Assembly: GCA_963555705.1 (NCBI GenBank)
Contig: OY743187.1
Span: forward strand, 13,406,133-13,470,132
DNA from: Ligustrum vulgare
Taxonomy: Eukaryota > Streptophyta > Magnoliopsida > Lamiales > Oleaceae
DNA: 64,000 nt
Direction of reading: 5' to 3'
Shown here: piece after piece, positions 22,300 through 32,863 of the stretch
Layout of the letters: every line of letters begins with the position of its first letter
Numbering within the stretch: the stretch's first letter is position 1
The notes under the pieces: model-generated
Databases searched by the model: none
The model's input: the letters and a program-made list of their open reading frames with translations, nothing else
Told to the model about the DNA's origin: nothing
Position numbers and translations under genes: made by a program

Positions 22300-22986
22300 T
22301 CGTCATGTTCGACCGCCGGAAAATTTTAAAAACTGCACAAAACAGAAAAATAAGATCATAGAAAAATCCAATTCATCAAAACGGACAAACTGCCTTTCGT
22401 CATCGCCGGATCCGCCACGCGCCGCCGCCGGCCGCCACGCGCCGGTGATCGGAAAAATTAACCCATCACCATAATATGTGCCTCGGCGTCCTGAACATGC
22501 CGGTGGTCTCCGATTTTCCAAAAGATCAACCGTTTGGCCGGAATCATCATTTTTCAGTCCGCCAGCATCTTCTTCTCCGGACAATAACTTCCGTTTTAAC
22601 CGTTGGATTTGCGCCAAATTTCAGTCGAGTCTTCTCCTAGAAAAACCCGTTGATATGTCGCTGGCCGATCGTCGATCGGAGTTCAGAATCGTCCGAAATA
22701 AGCATTTCAATTTTCGGTCAGATATCTGTTTTTGCACAGTTTTTCAGATTTTTTTCTTCGGTCGATATCTTTTGTTTCAGCCGTTGGTTCTGCGCCAAAT
22801 TTTAGGCGAGTCTTCTCCTTGACAAGCCCGTTCTGATGGCAGTGGCCGATCGTCGATCGGATATCTGGATCGGCCGGAATCATTCTTTTTCAGTTTGAGA
22901 GAAAAGAAAACATTGGTTAGTAATAATCAGGTTTCTGATACAGAGGTTCATCATTTAGATGCAACTGTAGAGCATACTCTCGTTAT
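22300..22986 (-). other. GC-rich leader of element C with internal duplication
   Basis: Far more GC-rich than its surroundings. A roughly 140-bp segment containing GATCGACGATCGGCCA occurs twice (near 22580-22700 and 22760-22880). It lies just after the primer-binding site in element orientation. An open frame of about 100 codons here is compositionally biased and not convincing as a gene. Confidence 0.5.
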
Positions 22987-23019
22987 TACTCAATTGGTTA
23001 GAGACTCGTGCTGATAACG
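22987..23019 (-). other. Primer-binding site matching the tRNA-Ile 5' half
   Basis: The + strand here reads like the D-arm to anticodon-loop part of plant tRNA-Ile (TTGGTTAGAG ... CGTGCTGATAACG) and directly abuts the LTR at 23020. The usual TGG of a 3'-end primer site is absent. This is the arrangement of half-tRNA primers (5' fragment cut after the anticodon loop), as known for Drosophila copia and yeast Ty5 with initiator tRNA-Met. Confidence 0.55.
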
Positions 23020-23226
23020 TGTTATAAAACTATCAAAATATTTGAACAACATAGAGAGAGAAATGGAGAGAGTTTAAAGGAGAGAATTTCTCTTCAAGAA
23101 TTGGTCTAATAAATTGGTAAGTATAGGCTCCTATTTATAGGAGTGGACAATGGCACAATCGTAATATTGTAAAGTTTACAGGGATATAATGGTAATGTCA
23201 TTCACATATATACATTATTTATAACA
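23020..23226 (-). repeat. 5' LTR of element C
   Basis: 207 bp, nearly identical to 16917-17123. Ends TTATAACA, then the ATATT duplication. Confidence 0.88.
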
Positions 23227-23231
23227 ATATT

Positions 23232-23574
23232 CACAATATTCTTCTATTGATCCAATCATTAATTTTCTATGATATATTCTATAATATTTTAGATAGTCTT
23301 CCAATGTGTTTGTTTTATCATATTTCTCTTTTCTAGTTTTTTCTTTGTCTTCTAAAATCGTTTGAATTTTTGATAATTGTTTTAAAATTCTATCAAAATA
23401 TTCTCTCTTTTTCTCCAATAATTTTAATCTTAATTTTTCTTGTCGTTTTATATTTCTTTCTTCTCTTATTTGGTCCATTAAATTTCTTCTTTGTTCTACT
23501 ATTAAATCTAATTTTTCATTTGTTTATATGTCTAGATATCTAATTAATTGAGGATTCGCTCTATGATAATCCAT
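23232..23574 (-). pseudogene. Pararetroviral ORF interrupted by element C
   Basis: The ATG near 23574 overlaps the end of the preceding ORF. There is one in-frame TAA, then an open Lys/Glu/Arg-rich helical stretch (from 23478) running into the element C insertion. The remaining codons resume at 16911 on the other side and stop at 16834-16836. Function unknown; probably a small coiled-coil caulimovirid accessory ORF. Confidence 0.5.
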
Positions 23575-23845
23575 TTCTATAATTTTTATATAACTCTTCT
23601 AGTATATCTTTGTGAATTAAATCTAATATTTCGTTTATGATAAAATCTTCTTTTATTATATCGAAATTTATTAGATCATATATTTCTCTTCTTACATCTT
23701 TATATAAATCTTTTAAAGTGTTCAAGATTTCTATTTTATAATTATGGGGTAGTATTAATGTATGCATAATTATAAATCTTGATGTATATATTATATATTC
23801 ATTTTTATTTTTTGTCATATAATATTCATCTTTTAGATCTGCCAT
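23561..23845 (-). CDS. First pararetroviral ORF, next to the primer-binding site
   Basis: Intact 94-aa acidic/helical protein with no recognised motif. Its ATG (23845) lies three bases beyond the initiator tRNA-Met primer-binding sequence at 23848-23860. The stop overlaps the next ORF. Part of the same - strand proviral remnant. Confidence 0.5.
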   Translation of the reverse strand: MADLKDEYYMTKNKNEYIIYTSRFIIMHTLILPHNYKIEILNTLKDLYKDVRREIYDLINFDIIKEDFIINEILDLIHKDILEELYKNYRNGLS

Positions 23846-23847
23846 AT

Positions 23848-23860
23848 GGCTCTGATACCA
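23848..23860 (-). promoter_or_regulatory. tRNA-Met primer-binding site of the pararetrovirus
   Basis: TGGTATCAGAGCC on the - strand, the site used by Caulimoviridae for minus-strand DNA synthesis. It marks the genome start of the provirus. Confidence 0.75.
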
Positions 23861-25568
23861 AGTGATGGTGCTACTATGAATGAATAAAAATTAAATAAAA
23901 TCATAAACAAAATTAATAAAATTTCAAGGCCTAGGTTGTAACTTTTTTTAAATCTTAATGAGTTTTGTTGAAATATGATATATAAAGATATTTGCGGTAA
24001 TTTATAGACTATAGTGTTTAAGGCTATTTTTAAAAAATATAAAATTGTTAGGATATTTTTAAAAATTGATAAATTTTTTAAGGGTATTTTCATGCATTTC
24101 CTCGTATTCTTCCCTATTTTCCCGCAAGGAAAATTTTCGTGAACCCAATTAAAAGCCACGAGCAAAGGGAGACAACTGGCTAAGGTTATCTTCTTCGGTA
24201 ATACTCAAAAAATTTGAACAATATTCATCCCCCAGTGGCACCAATTTATCTTTCGTTGCTGTGATTCCTACTCAACATCTTCATCACCAAACTTGGAAGG
24301 TAGTATCGGATTTTATTAGTGTAAAAACGGGCTTTATATGTTGAAATTGCGCTCGTTCTGATTCTTGCGAATGATTTAATCACAACTCAACTCCTTATAA
24401 TTTATTTATTTTTCCAAAATTGTTGTTTCTTGATGGTAATATTCCTCTAGCAACAGTGATTTCTTCGACATTTTGATGCGGTTGTGTATGGTTTTCTCCT
24501 TGCCTTTAAAATTGGCCGGCCCTCAACTGTAATAGGTGAAATACCCAGGATCAAAATTCAGTGGGGGCAATCCCCATGTGGCTCCGCATCAGGGGTAAAA
24601 ATTGATGTATATTGGGAGACTGCTTGGATTGGTTTTAACAAGTTTAGAAATGTCGTCGCAATGTAAATTTCTTTTGTCCTGTTTGAGATTATTATTTTCT
24701 TCATATGAGAATATTTAAAGATCGTCACCTGAGGAATATTGAGACTAAACAAAGACTAGGCTAGGCTTGGTTCATCTGCTGTCCTAAATTTGGTGCAGCT
24801 GCTGCTCTTATTAGGACAGGCCAATGAATTGTTATCCATGACTCAACACTCTTCCTGCAATTGTTTCCCACTTTCTCAGAATTTATTTATGGCCGGGCAT
24901 TGTCCAGTTTGCATATTCGTTTTAACTTCGTCTCTACGCATTTTTATCACTATTTATGTAACCATTTGATTCACATTATTAAACCTGTAGAAAGGATGTG
25001 TAAACTTGCGCATCTGTCTGTTATTTGAACTTCATTTGATCCTTTTCTATCTCCATATTTCCGTTCATTCTAGATTGGTTTTCACATGTTGTGGAGGAGC
25101 TGAATAGAATCTGAAGGTCAGATTGCGCTACTGTCCCTTGGTTAGTCCCTCTCTAACTTATTTCTTCATTGATCATCATTTGCAATTGAAGACAAGATGA
25201 AATGCTGAGTTTCTCTTACTTGATTTTCTTATTTTAGTTTCTTCATTTCCGTCCTCGTCTCTTTTCTATTTCTGGATTGCTTTTTTTTTTGGGGGCGCTG
25301 GGGGCTATTGAAAAAACAAAACGTGTCGGACATGGCAAGCATCATTTTTTTATAAATTTGTAATTTGTGATCGAAAATTAAGTTGTGACCAAATAATTTT
25401 ATAATTTGTGATAGAGAAATAAGTTATGATCAATAAAAAACGAATTAATTTTCGATCACAAATTACAAATTTATAGGTCACAACTTATTTCCGGTCACAT
25501 ATTAGCTAATTAATTAGTCACAATTTGTTTTTAGGATACAAATCACAATGTTTTCCTGATTTCAGAGA
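23861..25568 (+). other. Upstream region and probable 5' UTR intron of the APO2 gene
   Basis: 23861-24170 is AT-rich and may be residual proviral leader. A possible 5' UTR exon ends near 24300 (TTGGAAG followed by GTAGTA), and an acceptor (TTCAG) lies five bases before the ATG at 25569. Between them is a perfect 30-bp inverted repeat (25351-25380 with 25446-25475, TAATTTGTGATCGAAAATTA core), a MITE-like hairpin. No coding exon was seen. Confidence 0.45.
25351..25475. mobile_element. Hairpin MITE with 30-bp perfect arms
   Basis: Arms 25351-25380 and 25446-25475 are exact reverse complements around a 65-bp AT-rich loop. The family is unassigned. Confidence 0.7.
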
Positions 25569-28500
25569 ATGGAATGTGGTTGTCTGCATTCCAAGTTTAG
25601 CAATACTATTTTTTTGAAGAGCAAAAGGAGGATATCTCCAAAATTTGATCTTCTAAAATGCAATACACAGCAAGGTCTCAGTTCGTTCGATTCTTTGAAG
25701 GTACAATTTGTTCCCCCATGCTTTGATTACAGTAGTTTCTTGCAGCTCTGAAGGTTAAATAAATGCCTGCTATATTCACACCAATTTTTTTATATGACTC
25801 TATCACATTTTAATTACATGAAAGGTCCCTGACCTTTTCACCCATTGTAAAATTTATATACTTTACTTTTTTCAATTCATTCTTACTTTAGCCTTCCATT
25901 AATTAGCGTATTTGTTCTGAAGAACGGTTTTTGTCCAAATATTACATTAAGAGAGGATAAAATACTTATTGGCCACTTGTATTTTTAAATAAGAAACAGA
26001 AACAAATATTGAAACTGTGATTAAATTTTCGTCCTTATTTATAGCAATGTAACACAAGTTACAGAAGGAAATTCTCATTATGGATAAAAGATGATAAAAA
26101 TGCGATGGAAAAGGTTGAGGACGTAAATGTTACAAGTAAAGACTAGTAGCCTTTAATCACTAATATATAAAAGCATGGATGTGTGGAAATCTTTTAATTG
26201 CCAATTATGTCCTTAATTCTATTTTTCTTATGTCTATAATACCTTTAATTAAAAAAAAAATTATATTTCCACATAAATAAATGTTGAATGACTCTTCAAA
26301 TGATTTTTATTTATTTAAACAATAAATTCAATATCCAATATAAAGTCCTTAATTCAATGCATATAATTTGTCTTTACTTCTATATTTCTTATGTTTATAA
26401 TACTCTTAATTAAAAAAAAAAATTATATTTTCACATAAATAAATGTTGAATGACTTTTCAAATGATTTTGATTTAATTAAACAATAAATTCAATTTAATG
26501 CCACATTGTAATTCAATACATATGTTTATACAGTTTTAAAACTGAATCACTACAAGTTTACAACGTAAATAAATAAAAAATAGACGTAATTTTTTTTATA
26601 CAATACAAGATTCCGATAATATTATAACAGAATTAAGATAATATGAGAATAGAAATAGTATGGAGATGATTAAAATAATCAACATGATGAATAATTGGTA
26701 AACTACAATTTGTATTAAAATAAATACATTTTAAACCAATAAATTTTTGAATAATCAAAATAAAAAAATATAGAGTTATATATTTGGACGTTAACATGAG
26801 AGTGAAAATTTTTTAATTGCCAATTATGTCATTACTTCTGATTTTCTTATGTCTATAATACCCTTAATTAAAAAAAAAAATTATATTTCCACATGAATAA
26901 ATGTTAAATGACTTCTCAAATGATTTTGATTTATTTGAACAATAAATTCAATTTCCAATATAAGGTCCTTAATTCAATGCATATAATTTGTAAAATATGT
27001 TTATTGATAACTCTTTTCAATTTTACTCTACATTGTAATTCAATACATATGTTTATACAGTTCTAAAATTGAATCATTACAAGTTTACAACGTAAATCAA
27101 ACATAGATGTAATTTTTTTTATACAATAAAATATTCCAATAATATTGTAGCAGAATTAAGATAATCTCACAATAAAAATAGTATGGAAATGGTTAAAATA
27201 ATCAACATGATGAGTAGTTGGTAAACTACGGTTTATGTTAAAATAAATACATTTTAAAACCAATAACTTTTTGAATAATCAAAATAAAAAATATAGAGTT
27301 ATTTATTTGGACGCTAAAATGAGGGTCACTTTGAAGAAAATAATTTATGATTAATTATATTAACACCACACTTTTTAATATCTATGCCAAAATTTAATTT
27401 CAAGGAATATCTTTAATATTTGTTTACTTTTGCTCTTATGTCCTCAAAATTTTTTCGTTGCATTATTATTCATAACATTCAATTAATTAACATATTTTGT
27501 TTCCAATCACGATTTCAATTCAAATATTCTACTAATTTTCATTGAAAAGATGTGCAAATATTTTTTTAAACTTTTATATTAATTATTTATTTTGATTATT
27601 TAAAAGTATGAGAGATAAATAAGTATTTTTCGCCCTCTTAACAAATATTTTGGATGAAAATCGTCTCTAAAGACAAGATATAAAAATTATAAAGTGTAAT
27701 GTGGTTAATATTAAGTGTGGTGTCAATATATTTACCCATAATTTATTACTATTTTTTTTCAATTATATAGGTTTGTTTGACTTTTCACACAGATTAAGAA
27801 AATATATTTAATGTCATTGAAAAAGTAATTTTTGTAAAGAAAATTTTCAACTTACCTTTATTTAATATCAAAACTATTATATTGGAAGTAATAAATAGGG
27901 GTACATTAGTAAATAAACAAAATAAATACTTCTCAATAAAGAAATAAGTTTATATAATTGGGACAAACGAAAAAGGAAAGACAACCTATATAATTAAGAC
28001 GAAGGGTGTATTTTTTTTTAATCAAGTGCAATAAGAGGTAAGTTATTAAAACATATTTATATATAAATAAGTATTCAATCTTCACTTATATGATGAACGT
28101 AGTTAAACCCCCATTTGGTGTTGATTTTAATTTAGATTTTAATCTAAGTCAAAGTTAATAATTAATTTCAACCAAATATTTTATTAAACCTACAAAATTT
28201 TAACCATACAAATTCATCAACTTCTATCAAAATCTAATTTAAATCCTTATCAAATGAAAAAGAAATCCCACTTGTTCAAATCTGACAAAACAATGAAAAT
28301 ATTTATATGGTTCAAACACATTTTCAAGGTCTTCTTGAGTTTTCGTTTTGCTACATAAATGTCATGTACACTTAATAATTGAGAAAAATTGAAAATGTCT
28401 ATTACAAAATTTACTCATAAGTTAATAAACAAGCAATCGAGTAATTTTCATATGAATAATTATTTTCACTATTAAAGTTAAAATTAGTAACAATAATTAA

Positions 28501-30914
28501 TTTGACACGATCATAAGAGTTTTAAAAGATTCTACCTAACACGATTTAGTATTAATACTCCTTACTTAATATACCTTAATACTATATATCATAAATAATA
28601 ACATATTATTTATTATATAGCTGGTTTAATTTGAGATTTATGCCTTTTTGCAGTGTTGATAAAATATTTAGCTCTTAATAGTTGACAAGTGCTAGTAGAT
28701 GCATGTAGAGTGTATTACGGAAATTATGGATGGCGCGGAATAAAAAGGCGGATTTGAGGTGCACATCTGGCGCATTGAGGCGCTGAAAAAATAGCATTTT
28801 CTGTGAGGCGGGTGCCTCATCCATTGAAGTGTACGCCTTAGTGCTTGTGCATCATGAGGTGTGAGGCGTGAGCCTCATATATATACTTTGAAACTTGGGC
28901 CTTTTTATTTAATCTAATATTATAAACAATAAATACAAACTTTAAACTTCTAAACTTATTTAGTTTAACCTTTTTCAATTGCAAAATGAGTGAAAAATGT
29001 TCTCAAATATAATATTTTTGATCGTCGGGTCGTGCTTTTTTGTTAGGATTTTCTTATCTTATGGCATGTTTCTGAACTTTAGACTTTAGAGTATTAAACT
29101 ACTAATTTTGGATAATGTATGTAGATGCTACATTAGATATGAAGTAGACTATTTTAGTATTTTTATTGTTGAAATTGACTTTTTGATATTATTTTAAAAG
29201 TTTTTGTCTATTTTTTGGTTTGTAGTGAGGCTTACGCCTCACCTCACAATTGAAAAATGCCTTTATGCTTATTTTTGTCTTTTTAAACATTGATGGACGT
29301 TGTTCTTATTTCCACTTGCAGCACAGTTTCAGTAATTTGGCAATTCAACTGAAGTTCGAAAGTGCATCAAGTCACTTGATTCAGTTCAGATCACTGGTTA
29401 TCAGATGCAATCATCCTCAAAATGCAGATTTTCCTCGCTATCATTCTAAAAAAGAGAAGAAGCCATTTCCTATACCCGTAGTAGAGCTAAGACGGGCTGC
29501 CCGAGAGAGGATGAAAAACGGTAAGGGCCAACAGAGAAGAGGTGCCCCTCCTCCAAAAAGAGGATTGGTGGTTCAAAGGCTAATTCCTGTTGCATACAGG
29601 GTATTTAATGCAAGGATAACGTTGATTAACAATCTCAAGAAGCTCTTGAAAGTGGTTCCACTTCATGCTTGCAAGTAATTCTCTGCCCTATTTTATGTTT
29701 CTTATTCACTCAGGAGAGCTTTATAGACTTGGAAAATGTTTTAATATTTAGTGGAAGAATTGGGCTTGATAATTTTTATTAAAACATTTCCAGCAAGTAA
29801 AATGTGGTGCTTAATTTCTTTGCTTCCAGCCTTCCACTGTCATATGACGATAATGGGCTGCCAAAAGTAGTTGCAAAGTATTGTTATTGGTTATTTAGCA
29901 TGGTGAATCTCCGACTATTATGATATGTTTGGTAGCGAGATTTGCATAGGGCTCTTTAGTATCATGAAAGAAAAGGATTTAAATCTTGTTCAATAACAAT
30001 AACATACGTGCACCTAAGCGTTTTTGGCTCCTCACAATTCTTCTTTCAAACATCTTGATCTCCAATGTTGCAACGCTTGAAGGTGGTGTAATGAAATTCA
30101 TGTTGGAACTGTTGGGCATCCTTTTAAGTCTTGTAGAGGATCAGGCACTTCAATTCGTAAAGGACTTCATGAGTGGGGGAATGCAGCAGCTGTTGAAGAC
30201 GTATTGGTACCAGTTGAGGCTTACCACCTGTATGATCGTCTGGGGAAACGTATGCGTCACGAGGAGAGATTCTCCATCCCAAGAATTCCAGCAGTAGCGG
30301 AGCTCTGCATTCAGGCAGGAGTTGACATGCCCGAATATCCTACAAAAAGAAGACGAAAACCAATCATACGCATTGGAAAAAGTGAATTTGTCGATGCAGA
30401 TGAAAGTGACTTACCAGATCCCGACCCAGATACTCCAAGGCCATCAATATTAGCTGAAATACCTGACACTGAAATTTTACCCCCATGCAGCAAAGAAGAA
30501 ACAGTATTGCTTGCTGAGGAAACACTTCAAGCATGGGAAGAAATGAGGGTTGGGGCCACCAGGCTGATGAAGATGTATCCAGTTAGAGCCTGTGGGTATT
30601 GTCCCGAAGTGCACGTGGGCCCCATTGGACACAAAGCACAGAACTGTGGGGCTCATAAACATCAGCAGCGCAACGGGCAACATGGATGGCAGGCAGCAGT
30701 TCTTGATGACTTGATTCCACCCCGATATGTTTGGCATGTTCCTGTTACTGACAAGCCACTGCAAAGGGAGCTCAGAAACTTCTACGGACAGGCCCCTGCT
30801 GTCGTAGAAATATGTGTACGTGCCGGTGCTGATGTGCCCGAGCAGTACAAGCCAACAATGAGGTTGGATGTGGGGATTCCTACAAATGTTAGAGAAGCTG
30901 AAATGGTTGTTTAA
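25569..30914 (+). CDS. APO2: APO2-like chloroplast protein (three exons)
   Basis: Exons 25569-25700, 29322-29674 and 30083-30914, with consistent GT-AG borders and phases, give 438 aa, the usual APO length. APO proteins (ACCUMULATION OF PHOTOSYSTEM ONE) are plant-specific chloroplast RNA-associated proteins that promote splicing or stability of organelle transcripts. Two APO repeats are visible, each with Cys/His motifs: HACKWCNEIHVG...C (across exons 2-3) and RACGYCPEVHVGPIGHKAQNC (exon 3). Also characteristic are VPVEAYHLYDRLG, ERFSIPRIPA, PTKRRRKPIIR and the C-terminal VGIPTNVREAEMVV, which favours APO2 over APO1. Exon 1 encodes a Ser/Lys-rich transit-peptide-like N-terminus. The first coding intron is 3.6 kb, swollen by repeats. 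Confidence 0.85.
26195..27327 (+). repeat. Tandem duplication in APO2 intron 1
   Basis: About 26195-26800 and 26814-27327 are two diverged direct copies of one AT-rich unit. Each starts near AATTGCCAATTATGTC and ends near ATAGAGTTAT. A shorter part (the CTTATGT(C/T)TATAATAC block) occurs a third time within the first copy. The rest of the intron (27330-29321) is AT-rich with no gene. Confidence 0.7.
28690..29280. repeat. 'GAGGCG' repeat-derived segment
   Basis: Two clusters of GAGGCG/CGCCTC motifs (28745-28875 and 29225-29245) in inverted arrangement flank AT-rich DNA. This is typical of hAT-like plant MITEs. The ends were not determined. Confidence 0.35.
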
Positions 30915-32863
30915 GTGTCCTATATATCTTCTTCTTTCCCTGTAAAGGTATTTTGGGTGTAGTAATCTCCATTTTATTGTATTCACATATACTGTTGTTC
31001 TTATGACCATTTATCCAAAAACCTTCGAGTGAAAGTGCTGTTTGATTGAATATGTAATTCAAAGTGCTTTCGGATAACAGCTTACATTTTCTTGATGTTT
31101 TTGGTCTCTAATTAGTCCCTAAACTTTTGTTTCTGTAAAATCTCAAGCAGTCTGCCTTGTTTTGCTGATTTAATATGACCATCAAATGGCAAAACACGCA
31201 AAGTGCATTTATTTTTTACGTTAAAATGTATTTATTGAACAAATCGTGCTCGGGTTGCGATAAAACTGTCCACGGTCCATGCATTGGATTGGAGTGTACT
31301 GTCATTTACTTTTGGCCGAGATCTTCTCAACCTCCCATCTTGCTTCTCCATTATTCAGTGATCTTTGATGGAAGAAGGATTGACAATTATTTTGGGCATC
31401 TTCTACCCTGAGAAGGCTTTATAAACTAAGGTAGATACAAGAGTACTCCATAATATTAATTATTAAAGACAAATTTGGGCATAGAGTCATAGGGAGCACG
31501 TCTTTAAACAAGATACAGTAGTCCAGATGACAACTAAAGATGAAAGATTGAGTTCTTTGTTGTTTTCAGGTTTTTTTTAGTTTTCGAAAATACTGAAAAC
31601 ATGTCTACTTACCTATTTTTGAAAACGAAATTTCAAAACTGCGGATAAACTTTTACAAAGAAAATGCAAAACGGTCTAAAGTCGTGTTGACTATTTTCAA
31701 TGGAAACCAACCAAAATATTAAAAATGTGAAATTTTACCAACTGTAGCCCACAACTCACTTGGCAGTGTATGTTGCATTTGGAGGTTGTGGATTCAAGTC
31801 GGCTTCAATACATTACAATAGAAATGATTTATTTATTTATTTTAAAATGCACGCAAAATTTTTGAATAAATTTATAGGAAGTGAGATTCAAACTCGAGTC
31901 ACCCGAGTGAATTTCCAACTCCTCAACCATGACAGTAAGTGATGCTATATGTTACAAATGTTATATAAATTACCATTTTGTAAATTACCATTCAAGTCAG
32001 CTTCAATTAATTATTTGACCAAATTCTCAATTTAATTCTAGATCTATAGTTGCACATATATTATTTGTTTATTACCTGTTTTTTATGTTTGAGATGAAAT
32101 ATTACTAAAGTAACAAAACATTAGTTGAATAGAGCAATGACTGATATTTGATATATTGAAATTAAAAATTATTGTAATTCACAAATCAACCATTTTTTAC
32201 ATATAAAATGACAAAATAATAATCCTCAAAATTTCAAAGTTAACTCATTTTCCTGATTTCTATTTTGGTAAACAAATTTTCAAAATATCAAAAAGAACAT
32301 GTTTTCAACAATTTCAAAACAAATATCGAAAATAAAAAACCCAAAACAAAATAAAAAATTTAAAACTGAAAATTGAAACACAAAGAACAACCCTCAAGGA
32401 TTACTGCATAGACAAGAAATTCTTGGGTGCTTGCTTTACACAGCAAATAGCCAAGCAACAAAAGTTTCTGCCATTGTAAGAACAGTAGAGATTGTTAATT
32501 GCAGTGAAACCATCTATATTATGGAACAGGTAAGAGAACGCAAAATCAGCGCATTACAAGATAATAATTTTAGCGAAGTATTTCATCAGCAAAAGTATCA
32601 TTACAAAATTCTTCAAGTTATAACTAAAATGGGACAGTTCAGGTATAAGAATTGCTCTAGGATCCTATTAGAGTCTTCATACAAAACCAAATGTATAAAT
32701 GCGAAGGAGATAAGCAAGATAACTTCTTTGATTAGGGAGTTTGAAGGTTAAACGGAGCATAACCTTGAAAGCAACAATGGTGACATACACTTTTGAGAAC
32801 GACCCCATGGGCTCAATGAGCTTTCTTGAGGGACTATAAACATTTACTTTCAAGTGCCATCAT
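30915..32863. other. Convergent 3' region between APO2 and TM9SF genes
   Basis: 3' UTRs of two convergent genes plus repeats. About 31553-32390 begins GTTCTTTGTTGTTTTCAG and ends with a rough reverse complement (CAAAGAAC), suggesting an old TIR element. Short open frames near 31175 and 32431 have no family features. Confidence 0.4.

Larger units (their letters stand above)
16917..23226 (-). mobile_element. LTR element C (6.3 kb, non-autonomous) inserted in the pararetrovirus
   Basis: The two 207-bp LTRs (16917-17123 and 23020-23226) differ at about three positions. They begin TGTTATAAA and end TTATAACA, and are flanked by the perfect 5-bp duplication ATATT (16912-16916 and 23227-23231). The polypurine tract AAGGGGGAG lies at 17124-17132 on the - strand and a primer-binding site abuts the other LTR, so the element runs on the - strand. 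It has no gag or pol. Its interior holds the Cys-rich/LOG gene pair on the opposite strand, hairpin arrays, tandem motifs and a GC-rich leader. The element interrupts a small pararetroviral ORF. Confidence 0.88.

Noticed and set aside
22303..22617. 104-codon GC-rich open frame in element C
   Set aside because: Composition-driven, no motif, and lies in the untranslated leader with an internal duplication.
22987..23019. Possible tRNA-Ile gene
   Set aside because: Only the D-arm to anticodon-loop half is present, ending exactly at the LTR, so it is better read as a primer-binding site.
24484..24666. 60-codon frame upstream of APO2
   Set aside because: No conserved features; lies in the presumed 5' UTR intron.
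30477..31010. 177-codon antisense frame over APO2 exon 3
   Set aside because: Shadow of the APO2 coding exon.
32431..32751. 106-codon + strand frame after the TM9SF stop
   Set aside because: No homology or motif; lies in presumed 3' UTR/repeat DNA.
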